From Candidatus Thorarchaeota archaeon (GTDB lineage: Archaea; Asgardarchaeota; Thorarchaeia; Thorarchaeales; Thorarchaeaceae), in the NCBI GenBank assembly GCA_029855935.1, contig JAGSHN010000027.1:1-64000 (forward strand): DNA of 64,000 nucleotides. The letters are read 5' to 3'. The translations under genes were made by a program, and so were the position numbers. Under the pieces are notes generated by a model that worked only from the letters and a program-made list of their open reading frames with translations, had not been told where the DNA came from and searched no databases. Below, piece after piece: positions 9,179 through 18,188 of this stretch. Positions within the stretch are counted from its first letter, which is position 1. Each line of letters begins with the position of its first letter.

Positions 9179-9694
9179 CTAGGATCTCCGCCTTCTGTCA
9201 TAGACGTACGTGACGGCTATGGTCGCCAGAGCAAGCACCAGACTGGAGCCCACCACCCACGGCTCGGTCACCGTCAGGTCGGGGATCTCAGGCGGAACAT
9301 GCGTATCGATGTTGATACGGTAGCTGGTCGCCGAGTTGTTCGCCATATCAAAGGCCATCACATACAGTGCATAGGTGCTGTTCGCCTCCAGACGAGGGAC
9401 TTCCGTGACGTACAGCGAACCATTGAACTGCATCGAATAGTTGTGCAGCGAGACTCCCCGACGCTCCACAAACAGTGTGACGTTACGAACTCCTGACTGC
9501 GGGTCGGACACATTGGCCCATGCCCTGAATGATGCGACCTGCGGATTGCCTTCAATCCCCCACGCACTGATCTCCGGACGTAGAGTGTCTACAGCAGAGC
9601 ATGACCCGACCAACAGAGATGTCGTCAGGACAACCGCAATGAGTGCGGTGACGACCACCCGTAAACGACATCCCAGTGAGGGCTCCGCGGTCAT
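9179..9694 (-). CDS. Membrane-anchored extracellular Ig-like protein
   Basis: A 171-residue protein with an N-terminal hydrophobic signal segment (VVVTALIAVVLTTSLLVG, residues about 12-30), one strand-rich extracellular domain of about 100 residues, and a C-terminal membrane helix (SSLVLALATIAVTYVYD) followed by RRRRS. It is thus a type I surface protein. The domain phrase DPQSGVRNVTLFVERRG resembles Ig-like/fibronectin-like surface domains, and several N-x-S/T sites are present. It starts with the ATG at 9694 and precedes the ABC permease and ATPase genes on the same strand, separated from the permease by about 110 bases. It could be an accessory or sensor for that transporter (inference from position only). 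No specific family recognised. Confidence 0.8.
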   Translation of the reverse strand: MTAEPSLGCRLRVVVTALIAVVLTTSLLVGSCSAVDTLRPEISAWGIEGNPQVASFRAWANVSDPQSGVRNVTLFVERRGVSLHNYSMQFNGSLYVTEVPRLEANSTYALYVMAFDMANNSATSYRINIDTHVPPEIPDLTVTEPWVVGSSLVLALATIAVTYVYDRRRRS

Positions 9695-9825
9695 AGTCTC
9701 ACCAGTCCCAGCTCACAAGATATGCTAATCAGTGAACCGATTGAAGCACTCCGGAGCAGAACAACCGCGGACACAGAGAGAGAATAGGGGTGCAACAAGA
9801 AGAGGGTGGGCGCAGTTGCCGGGGC

Positions 9826-9940
9826 AATACGACGCTTGCCGCGCCACCACCTATCAAACACATTTCATTTGAGCGTCGTATTCCACGCGTCCCCTTTTTG
9901 AGACGCGTGCAAGTCACTCGCCGCACGCCAAAGCGAGTGA
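9826..9940. repeat. Cluster of three perfect inverted repeats
   Basis: Three perfect inverted repeats lie in a row upstream of the gene starting at 9694. AATACGACGCT (9826-9836) pairs with AGCGTCGTATT (9872-9882) across 35 bases. CACGCGTC (9884-9891) pairs with GACGCGTG (9902-9909) around a 10-base loop. TCACTCGC (9914-9921) pairs with GCGAGTGA (9933-9940) around an 11-base loop. The arrangement could be a structured RNA, operator sites or the remnant of a small element. Confidence 0.7.
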
Positions 9941-10182
9941 ACGACCCTCGGTCTTGTCGACTGCGCCCATTATTCAGGTGACAACGAATCGGTATAAACT
10001 TTGCCAGAACTACGTCATCCCCACCTCACTGGTGAGATGCGGCGATGCTCAGGAGTCCCGGCGAAGACATCCATATCATATCAAATATGCATAAAAAACA
10101 TCTGGTCACATACGCCTCGCGGACGAATCCCGCGCCATAGTATCGGGGGCGCTGAACAGATTGAGTGAGGGGCAGGAAGAGA
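9941..10182. other. Rest of the intergenic stretch, no gene seen
   Basis: No credible coding region or tRNA. There is an AT-rich patch around 10070-10100 (TATCATATCAAATATGCATAAAAAAC), but it faces no obvious gene. Confidence 0.5.
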
Positions 10183-10224
10183 TTGGAAAAAGAAAGAGGG
10201 GGTGAGGGGCCAAGCCCCTCTCAC
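10183..10224 (-). terminator. Hairpin and T-tract terminator of the FG-GAP operon
   Basis: In minus-strand direction, just past the stop at 10244, a 7-bp stem (GAGGGGC 10204-10210 with GCCCCTC 10214-10220, 3-base loop) is followed by a T-rich run, the complement of 10185-10200. This is a convincing transcription terminator. Confidence 0.75.
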
Positions 10225-10243
10225 TGCGTTGTCTCGACAGATG

Positions 10244-13200
10244 TCACTTGCCCGTCGTGCGTCTGCGACGTCGACGGAGAGCCAGCGCGGCGAGTCCGAC
10301 AAGCAGCGGCGTACCACCTACGGACACGGCGACAGTGAGGCCGAATGCGGAGAAGTCAGACTCGGCCGTGGCAAGGAATGTACCACCCGCGGCTGGCTGA
10401 GTGCCATTCGTCACGACTCCGACGAGGCTGCCCTCGAAGTATGCAACATCCCAGGCAGGCTCCGAGTCAAACTCTGCAGCCACAAAGCCCTCGACGAATC
10501 CCGGTGCTGAATGATACATCGTGGTAGTCGCTGCGTCGGGATCCCATATGACCAGTGTGTTGCCAGCAGAGATCACTGCCGAGTCGTGGTTCCCAGTGGC
10601 GATTGCTCGGACACTCATTGGGCCGACGTAGCTGCCTGCGGACCACAGCGCGACCCACGTCTGGGTAGAGCCTCGACCAAAGTGGACTCCCTCACCCTCT
10701 ACTGCAACGGCCACGCCATCAGCACTGACGCCCGACTCCCATTGTCCTGTGGCGACCGAGGTTATCGCGCCGGTCATTACCTGAAGCCAGAAGTTCTGGC
10801 CAGTCGCTGAGGCATTGATTGTCCTCACGGTCGCGCCCGTGGCTGCGACAACATCGTCGACACCATTCTCATCGAAGTCACCGACAGCGATGTCGGTCAG
10901 GGTGGGACCCGTGAGGTAGTAGTGCTGACGGACGCAGGAGCCCGAGAACATGTACACTGATGTTCCCGCGGCGAGAACAAAGTCAAGCCCTGTCAGGCCG
11001 TCGAACTCTCCTACTTCGAAGTCGACCAGCGATGCGCTGATGTTCACATCGGTGACTGCCTGCTGTACTCCATTCGAGTAGCAGACTGCGTATGTGAGCG
11101 GTGCAGACGTGCTGAAGACCACAACATATTCGTCGCCCAGCACTCCGTGGATGAAGTCGCCAGTCATCACACCAGCGGCCTCGGTGCCGAAGAGGTGGTC
11201 AATCGACGAGATGATGTGACCAGTAGCCCCATCGATGCCGAAGACGCGGGTGAAGCTTGGTGGGTCAGACCGACCAAGGGCCAAGATGTCGAGCACCGAG
11301 TCGCCGTTCAGGTCGCCGAACGTGACCTGCTCCACGTGCGCCCACTGGGACAGGTTCCACAGCACCGACATCGTCTGCGTGCTGTATGCCCAGAGATACT
11401 CGCCCTCCGAGACGATCAGCTCATCCACAGAGTCACCATCGAGGTCCTGTGCCCAGACGCCATCGACATCAGTTGCATAGTTCTGCGACCAGTAGAGGCC
11501 CCAAGATGTGTACGGCGTCGGCCGCGTGTCGGCACCCGCCTCCAGCATCCTGACAACGTACAGTGTGCCGTTGTCAATGGAACCAACGATCTCGTCCATC
11601 CCGTCGCCGTCAACGTCAGCTGCAGCCGCGGCGTTGTAATTCTGGTTCTCGATGTCGAACCAGAGCACGCGACCAGTCAGGGCATCCAGCGCCACAAGGC
11701 CGCCGCTGTCAAGTGCCAGCGCCAGCCCCAGCCGACCATCCGTGAAGGAGCCCTCGTAGGACCCCCGAATCACGCCGGCAAGTGGCGCGTACGTCCAGAC
11801 CTCACGACCCGAGGCGAATTCCTCGTAGTGCACGGCCTTGTTGGTGACCAGCATGGCCTCAAGCTGGGAGTCGTCATCATAGTCTCCAGCGTACAGGAAG
11901 TACGGTAGCTCGCCAGCCGGAAGCGTCTGGGTGGAATTGTAGAGCAGGTCGCCCGTCCGTGGATCCACAATTACAAATCTGTCCCTATAGGTGATGAGAT
12001 CGTCATATCCGTCGCCATTGTAGTCCAAGACCAAGGGGTTGACGTAGGTCGAGCCGACGGTCTCCTCAAGGTGCAGGATCACAGTGCCGTTGCTGCCGTA
12101 GAGAAACGTCACGGTACCGTTCAGGTCGACAAGGGCCAGGTCAAGCTCCGGCCTACCTGAGAAGTTGCCAGCAGCAATCCTCGGCGCCGACAGCAGGCCT
12201 CCTCCAAGGAACCTCGACCAGAGTACGGTACCATTGGCAGCCCACACCTTGACCGTGCTGTTGGAGTTCGTCGCTATCACCTCTGGACCCGGACTTGGAG
12301 CCACATCAGCGACGTATACGTTCCCAGCCCAGTGGAACATAAAGGTGATACCGGTGAACACACGCCGCCACAGGAGAGTCCCATTCGTGGCGTCAAGATA
12401 CGTGTAGTTGCCATCCGAGTGAGACACGCCCAAGCGCAGACCATCGGAAGTGTTCGCAAGGTACATCTCGTGCACACCTGAGCCAGGCCCAGGATAACTC
12501 CACAGAATGCTGCCGCCAGCGCCGTCGAAGGCAGCAATCGTGCCGTTCGTAGATCCCACGATTACCTCATCCTCTCCATCTGAGTCGATGTCATAGGGGA
12601 TGACATACCTGAGAGAGCTGTACGGGACAGCGCCAGCATCGTGGGTCGCCCATACCTGCTCGCTGAACGCAAGCTCCACTGGCGGGAGCGAGGAGTCGTC
12701 AACCTCGAAGATGAAGACCTCTCCGCGTTCGCAGGAGACACCAATCTCCTCGTAGCCGTTGCCGTTGGTGTCATAGACCGTGACACCAGTGACATCGTAC
12801 GGGAATGGGCTCGACACCCAGGCCTCTCTGTGCCTCATCAGTGCACCGCCAAAGTTCGAGTTCTGCAGCTCGTACACGCCGACCCTGTCGTCAAAGCCGG
12901 CTGCGACCTCTCTGCGGCCGTCGTTGTCGGTGTCGCCTGCATCCATCGAGGTGACGCCACCGATGTTGTAGTGGACGAACCGTGACGAGGGGTTGATGCC
13001 GTAGATCAGGTCTGCGTGCTCCTTGTAGAGCTTCCCCGTGTAGTAGGGATTGCTGACATCGAGGAGTCTGCCCTGTGGACCTGCAAGATCATAGATTGTG
13101 CGAATGGAATAGTCAAAGACGTAGACGTAGATGAAGCCACCGCCGACCATTCCAACAATGGCAGGACTGTATGCCGATGGGACGTACAACGGCGCAGGCG

Positions 13201-16200
13201 AGGGCTGGGCCCACGGATGGAGGTACGTGACTGTTCCATCAGGGTTGTCAACCCGCTGCACGTAGTTCGGCAGGCTGGGCATCTGATGACCCTCGTGCCA
13301 GACCAGAAGGTCGTTGGAGTACGCCATCTGCAATCGGTCCTCCACTGGTGCCGCTGGTACCTCGTAGACGACCATCAGAGTGTCCTCAGGCGAGTCCAAG
13401 ACGCCAAGGTCAGGGAAGACCTCGTCAAAGTAGGATGTCGTCACCTGATGCAGTGGCCGGTCGGTCCAGATGAAACTGCTGTTCGTGGTGACAACAAAGA
13501 TGTCGAGATCGGTCTTGGCAACACTGGCGTTATTGGCGGATATGGCCAAGGCCCAGCCTCCATCATTCAGCGCCTCAAGGTCGATGCTGGTCACGGCGTA
13601 GTCCGTGTAGTCCCTGTAGTTGACAGCGATGCCACCTATGTTCCACGTCCCGCTCCAAGACGAGGTATATCCGTAGTAGGGACGTTTGCCAGTCGTCGAC
13701 AGGTAGACAATGCCGAGGGTGCCGTCGCCGAGGAGATAGGGCTTCGGCATTCTCCTGGTCGAGGCAGTGGTTATCTCTATCATGTTGGCCCTGTCCCAAC
13801 CTGTGGAGTCATAGTACCGCATCATGTAGAAGTAGTAGACGTTGGAGGAGCCGGTCCACAGCTCGGCGCGCCACGCAAGGTACAACGTACCGTTGGGTGC
13901 GAAGTACAGTGCCGGATCCATCTCAGCGATGACCGTCCACGTCTGATGTTGTGGGTATGTGTTTGGAGTGACCTGAGCAGTCCCAGACCAGGCATCGGCA
14001 GATACCCCGTAGAGTCGCCAGAAGAGCCGCGGACTTCCCGTGCTTCCGTCAACGAACACGTCCATGATGAAATCGTGGTTTGTGTCCAGATACGCGAGGT
14101 CATTCTGGCCACGGAGGGCGTACAGAGTGGTGTTCTCCTCGCCAGCGCGTGCGGGGCCGGCATCGATGTACGGGTGATTTGGCGAGGATGTCACAATCTC
14201 AGCATTCGTGTAACCAGAGTCCGTACCGTTCCACTCCCAGACATCGAAGCCTTTCCCGTGACCGACGATGATCTCCTGATACGAGTCGTAGTCCTGATCA
14301 TCAATCATCAGGGCCGTGACGGGGTTCCAGTAGACGTACTCGTGAGGCGGGCTCCAGACCTCCTCAAAGCTGAATCCCTTCCACTCATAGATCTTTAGGA
14401 AGCCGTCCTTTCGGCTCTGAGTCACATTGAAGAGACCTCCAAATATCACCTCGCGGTAGCCGTCCTCATCGGTGTCGCCAGCCACGATAGCGTCGATCCG
14501 TGCAGCCTTGAACTTCTCCTGAGCGCCGTTTCCGACGAGATAGAAGAGCCCGTCCATCGAGCCTCCCATGAAGTAGTCAGCTGCGGCGTCCCAGTTGTTG
14601 TACGGGACATTGAACACGAACAGGTATGGCCCAAGAGCAACTATCAGCTCTCGCATATCGTTGTAGTCGAAGTCGTTCCCTGCACCCAGCGCTGTGATCC
14701 GCGGCACATAGCTCCACCCGACCGTCGTGTTGAACTGGGAGTTCCTGAAGTCGATCGTGTAGACTAGCCGGTAGGTGTCGTCGATTCCCGTGTCTTCGAA
14801 GACGTACAACTGCATCCCGGCTGCAGCCACTATCTCCTTCTTGCCGTCAGAGTCGAGGTCAACATCCGCAAGAAGTTCGTCCACGTGATTCCATATCACG
14901 CGGCTGAAGTTGCCCGAGATGCCCTCAAGCTTCTCCCAATAGTACGGGCTCGTTGTGCTCCTGACCGTGTAGTTCACGTCAAACGAGCGGAATGCCCGTT
15001 TGTAGGTGTTGTTGAGCATATGCTCGAACACGTAGAGGTTGTTGTCGTAATCGCCGACTATGAGCTCCCCCTTGCCGTCGCCATCCACATCACCGGACGA
15101 GACCGTCAGAGTCCATCCGTTGAGCTCATCGCGAGTGCTCCAGCTCTCCGTCACGTGATAGCCGAAGTTCCACACGTTTGCATTCTTCGCTATTGAGAAG
15201 TCGTACCTGCGAACTTCGGGATACGTTGCAAGGAGGTAGGAGTTTGACTGATTATAGGATGGCCAGAAGGTGAGGAGATTCGAAGCGACTGACGTGTAGG
15301 CAACAAACACGTACTCGGCTTGGGTGAACGTGGACCATCCGACGTAGTCAAACGTGTACACATAGGAGTCCCAAGGCAGACCGTGTCCCAGCGGCACAAC
15401 GCGGCCCTGTGATATCTTGTAGACCCGGAAGGATGTTTCTGGGTCGGAGTTCACAAAGAGCCGCTTGTTCTCGACCCAGTGCGGGTTGTTTACGTCACCG
15501 ACATTCTCCCAGTAGGTGAAGCCATCACGCCCGTCATAGCTGAGCACCAGATCTATGTCACCGTCGTTGTCAAAGTCGCCAACTGAGGGCTGGCCCCAGA
15601 AATAGTTCATCTCTCGGGAGTTGACCTCCTCGAAGTACCCGGGATGCAGTCGGAACTGTGGCCGTCCAGTCTCGGTCGGACCGATATTCTCGCAGTAGTA
15701 GACGAAGCCTGTGGAGAGGATCATATCATTGTCAAGGTCCCCATCCCAGTCTACGAACTGCACATATGGTCCAGCCTTGGCCTTTGAGAGAGCATCCACT
15801 ATGTCACCTGTCGCATCAATGGCCTCTGGCTTGTAGTAGGCCACATACGGGCTGGAATAGTCCGGTCGGTGGTAGAACGACAGGTATCCGTTCATGCCGC
15901 CCGCGGTGTCGTAGTCCCCACCGGATGCTATGTCGTTACTAAGATAGCTGACGACTGCGTACGGGGCCTCAGGACCATTGTACGGTTCTACAAGCTGACT
16001 GAACATCTCGACCGAGACTATGTCGTACCCAGTCATCGTGTCGATGGCAGAGAAGTCGGCCGTCAAGTCACTATCCACCTCAAGGGAACCGCCCACCGCG
16101 GAGTACACTGTTATTCCGCCAGTCGAGTTGACGGTCAGGACATTCCACGGGTTCGTACCTCCGACCCAGTCGTTTGTGACAACATCGCCAACTGACCAGT

Positions 16201-18184
16201 AGAAATAGCTGGAGTTGGCAATGGGCGTGTAGCTTCCGGGGTAGAGCCAGACAGGGAGCCTGCTGCCGCCGGCCTGCACTGGAATCATATCCCACACGTT
16301 CGTGCCAACCGTGAAGAAGTCGTCACGGCCGGAGTCCCACACAAGATCGTATGAACCACCGTACTTGAACGCGAGGATGTTCCCAGTGACCGTCGCCACA
16401 ATGAGCTTGTTGCTCTGGTCAGGTGGTCCGTTGAGACCGAAGCTCTCGGAGAGCGGGCCGATTGTCACCGTCAGAGCAGTTGTTATCTGCGTGTACACCT
16501 GAGCCAGCTCAATCGAGTCGATGTAGTAGACTCCACCGTTGTACACTGAGATTCGAATGTACCTGAACCAGTCCCACTTTCTGCGACCGAGCGCATCATC
16601 AACATCCACGTACAGGTGATTGCCGATGAAGGAGTATCTGCCCGGGTCAACCTGCTCGAAGTCCGTGCCACTCTGTGAGACCGAGATGTTCATCTCTGAA
16701 CGGACGGACGCGGTCACGGGATCTCTAAGGGTGATGTCAAGATCCCAATCAGGACCAGCACTGCCCGTGCCCTCCTCGTCCTTTCCAAAGTCGATGACAG
16801 CAGTGGCATTATCCACATTCGCTATCGACGAGTCGAACACCGAGTAGTAGCCATCGGTTTCGTTGGCCATTCCAGTGTTGAACGGATAGCACTCCGCATC
16901 GGGATAGAATACGCCGCCACCGACGTACTGATAGCTTATGGGCTCTGGATACAGCGTGCCGTTCCCGAACTGGTAGGACACGTTGTTAGCTGTGACGACA
17001 CTGTCGGCCCAGAAGTCGAGTCTCCACGGAGAGTCGCTCTCAGCCTGCCAGGCCTCCCACGGCCTGTAGACCTTCTCATAGGTGTAGGTCTCACTGGCCT
17101 CGTCCCAGTCCAGCACAAACACACCCTGTCCCTGCGCGACCAGAGCGATCTCGTCGCCTGGTGTGTTGTCGAGCTCTCCGACCTCCATGTCCATTATTGG
17201 AGTCCATGTGTAGTTCTCGGATGTCCACACGAGTCGGTAATGGTTGTCATTGATGAGCGGAAACGGCTCGCCATTGATTGTCATCGTGACGCCGTCATTC
17301 TCGAACACGTAGACACGGCCCTCACGAGTTCCCGCGACAATGTCAGGCAGACCGTTGTTGTTCGTGTCGCCTGTCGCAATCGTGTAGATCCGTCCGTCAA
17401 TCACGTCGCCAGAGTTCCAGACCTCCCGATACGTAATCCAGTGCTCTGGACTGAACGGATAGCCACTATGGTTGTCGTATTCAAAGCACCTCACTTTGCC
17501 ATCCCAAGAACCGACGACAATGTCCGGTCGGTAGTCGCGGTCGACATCGTCGATTCGGACGGCAAATGCCCTGAAGGTGTACGGGCTCGACCAGACGTGG
17601 TCGAACATGTTCTCGGTGTTGGCATAGGGGTCGTAGAGATGCCTCTGCTCGAAGACGTGTACGCGCCCGTCCGAGCTGGCAGCGACTACCTCGAGAAAGT
17701 CGTTCAGGTCGGTATCACCCCAGGCCAGCGACAGTATGTCACCCTGAATGATGCCATCGCCACTGTCCCACACCTTGTCGAAGTTGCCAGTCTCGGGATT
17801 GTACCTGAAGATGTGAATCTCGTTGTCATAGAGATAGCCACCCCCGACAGCAAGGAATCCGGTGTCCTCGTCGTAGGCCAGCGCGTGAACAGCAGCCTTT
17901 GTCTTCCATGGCTCGTACGTCACCCTGTAGTTGTTGGCGCCGTCCTGCAGCACAAGCCCGACATCGTCAGTCGGGTCGACACCCGGTGAGATGTCCTCGA
18001 GGACGCGTGCTATCTCATTCTCACGCAACGGTGAAACTGCCTCCGGAGTGGCTCCCTCTGTTCCGACCTGATCAGCCGCCTCCAAGGCGTTCTCAGATGT
18101 GACTGGAACTGCAGGAACAACAGAGAAGGTTCCCACTATCATCAGAACAAGTGCAAACAGGGTCAGTATTTTCATCTGCTTCAT
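10244..18184 (-). CDS. Giant surface protein with FG-GAP/VCBS propeller repeats
   Basis: A 2646-residue secreted, membrane-anchored protein. The ATG at 18184 begins a signal peptide (MKQMKILTLFALVLMIVG), with GGAGGAG about 9-10 bases upstream and only 4 bases after the previous stop. The long in-frame arginine-rich extension upstream is an artefact of overlap with the neighbour. The body is a chain of repeats with calcium-binding loops of the form D-x-D-x-D/N-G-x-x-E/D followed by hydrophobic strands (for example DTDNDGRREVAAG, DYNGDGYDDLITY, DVDGDGMDEIVG). These are FG-GAP/VCBS blades like those of integrin alpha propellers. A lectin- or discoidin-like strand-rich insert lies around residues 470-650. 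The C-terminus has one membrane helix (VGGTPLLVGLAALAL) and a short RRRRRR tail. Likely role: calcium-dependent adhesion or ligand binding at the cell surface. Ligand unknown. Confidence 0.9.
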   Translation of the reverse strand: MKQMKILTLFALVLMIVGTFSVVPAVPVTSENALEAADQVGTEGATPEAVSPLRENEIARVLEDISPGVDPTDDVGLVLQDGANNYRVTYEPWKTKAAVHALAYDEDTGFLAVGGGYLYDNEIHIFRYNPETGNFDKVWDSGDGIIQGDILSLAWGDTDLNDFLEVVAASSDGRVHVFEQRHLYDPYANTENMFDHVWSSPYTFRAFAVRIDDVDRDYRPDIVVGSWDGKVRCFEYDNHSGYPFSPEHWITYREVWNSGDVIDGRIYTIATGDTNNNGLPDIVAGTREGRVYVFENDGVTMTINGEPFPLINDNHYRLVWTSENYTWTPIMDMEVGELDNTPGDEIALVAQGQGVFVLDWDEASETYTYEKVYRPWEAWQAESDSPWRLDFWADSVVTANNVSYQFGNGTLYPEPISYQYVGGGVFYPDAECYPFNTGMANETDGYYSVFDSSIANVDNATAVIDFGKDEEGTGSAGPDWDLDITLRDPVTASVRSEMNISVSQSGTDFEQVDPGRYSFIGNHLYVDVDDALGRRKWDWFRYIRISVYNGGVYYIDSIELAQVYTQITTALTVTIGPLSESFGLNGPPDQSNKLIVATVTGNILAFKYGGSYDLVWDSGRDDFFTVGTNVWDMIPVQAGGSRLPVWLYPGSYTPIANSSYFYWSVGDVVTNDWVGGTNPWNVLTVNSTGGITVYSAVGGSLEVDSDLTADFSAIDTMTGYDIVSVEMFSQLVEPYNGPEAPYAVVSYLSNDIASGGDYDTAGGMNGYLSFYHRPDYSSPYVAYYKPEAIDATGDIVDALSKAKAGPYVQFVDWDGDLDNDMILSTGFVYYCENIGPTETGRPQFRLHPGYFEEVNSREMNYFWGQPSVGDFDNDGDIDLVLSYDGRDGFTYWENVGDVNNPHWVENKRLFVNSDPETSFRVYKISQGRVVPLGHGLPWDSYVYTFDYVGWSTFTQAEYVFVAYTSVASNLLTFWPSYNQSNSYLLATYPEVRRYDFSIAKNANVWNFGYHVTESWSTRDELNGWTLTVSSGDVDGDGKGELIVGDYDNNLYVFEHMLNNTYKRAFRSFDVNYTVRSTTSPYYWEKLEGISGNFSRVIWNHVDELLADVDLDSDGKKEIVAAAGMQLYVFEDTGIDDTYRLVYTIDFRNSQFNTTVGWSYVPRITALGAGNDFDYNDMRELIVALGPYLFVFNVPYNNWDAAADYFMGGSMDGLFYLVGNGAQEKFKAARIDAIVAGDTDEDGYREVIFGGLFNVTQSRKDGFLKIYEWKGFSFEEVWSPPHEYVYWNPVTALMIDDQDYDSYQEIIVGHGKGFDVWEWNGTDSGYTNAEIVTSSPNHPYIDAGPARAGEENTTLYALRGQNDLAYLDTNHDFIMDVFVDGSTGSPRLFWRLYGVSADAWSGTAQVTPNTYPQHQTWTVIAEMDPALYFAPNGTLYLAWRAELWTGSSNVYYFYMMRYYDSTGWDRANMIEITTASTRRMPKPYLLGDGTLGIVYLSTTGKRPYYGYTSSWSGTWNIGGIAVNYRDYTDYAVTSIDLEALNDGGWALAISANNASVAKTDLDIFVVTTNSSFIWTDRPLHQVTTSYFDEVFPDLGVLDSPEDTLMVVYEVPAAPVEDRLQMAYSNDLLVWHEGHQMPSLPNYVQRVDNPDGTVTYLHPWAQPSPAPLYVPSAYSPAIVGMVGGGFIYVYVFDYSIRTIYDLAGPQGRLLDVSNPYYTGKLYKEHADLIYGINPSSRFVHYNIGGVTSMDAGDTDNDGRREVAAGFDDRVGVYELQNSNFGGALMRHREAWVSSPFPYDVTGVTVYDTNGNGYEEIGVSCERGEVFIFEVDDSSLPPVELAFSEQVWATHDAGAVPYSSLRYVIPYDIDSDGEDEVIVGSTNGTIAAFDGAGGSILWSYPGPGSGVHEMYLANTSDGLRLGVSHSDGNYTYLDATNGTLLWRRVFTGITFMFHWAGNVYVADVAPSPGPEVIATNSNSTVKVWAANGTVLWSRFLGGGLLSAPRIAAGNFSGRPELDLALVDLNGTVTFLYGSNGTVILHLEETVGSTYVNPLVLDYNGDGYDDLITYRDRFVIVDPRTGDLLYNSTQTLPAGELPYFLYAGDYDDDSQLEAMLVTNKAVHYEEFASGREVWTYAPLAGVIRGSYEGSFTDGRLGLALALDSGGLVALDALTGRVLWFDIENQNYNAAAAADVDGDGMDEIVGSIDNGTLYVVRMLEAGADTRPTPYTSWGLYWSQNYATDVDGVWAQDLDGDSVDELIVSEGEYLWAYSTQTMSVLWNLSQWAHVEQVTFGDLNGDSVLDILALGRSDPPSFTRVFGIDGATGHIISSIDHLFGTEAAGVMTGDFIHGVLGDEYVVVFSTSAPLTYAVCYSNGVQQAVTDVNISASLVDFEVGEFDGLTGLDFVLAAGTSVYMFSGSCVRQHYYLTGPTLTDIAVGDFDENGVDDVVAATGATVRTINASATGQNFWLQVMTGAITSVATGQWESGVSADGVAVAVEGEGVHFGRGSTQTWVALWSAGSYVGPMSVRAIATGNHDSAVISAGNTLVIWDPDAATTTMYHSAPGFVEGFVAAEFDSEPAWDVAYFEGSLVGVVTNGTQPAAGGTFLATAESDFSAFGLTVAVSVGGTPLLVGLAALALRRRRRRTTGK

Positions 18185-18188
18185 CTCA

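Noticed and set aside
13016-14398. A 460-codon open frame on the plus strand
   Set aside because: It is antisense to the FG-GAP protein, whose reading frame is well supported; the translation has no recognisable fold or motif.
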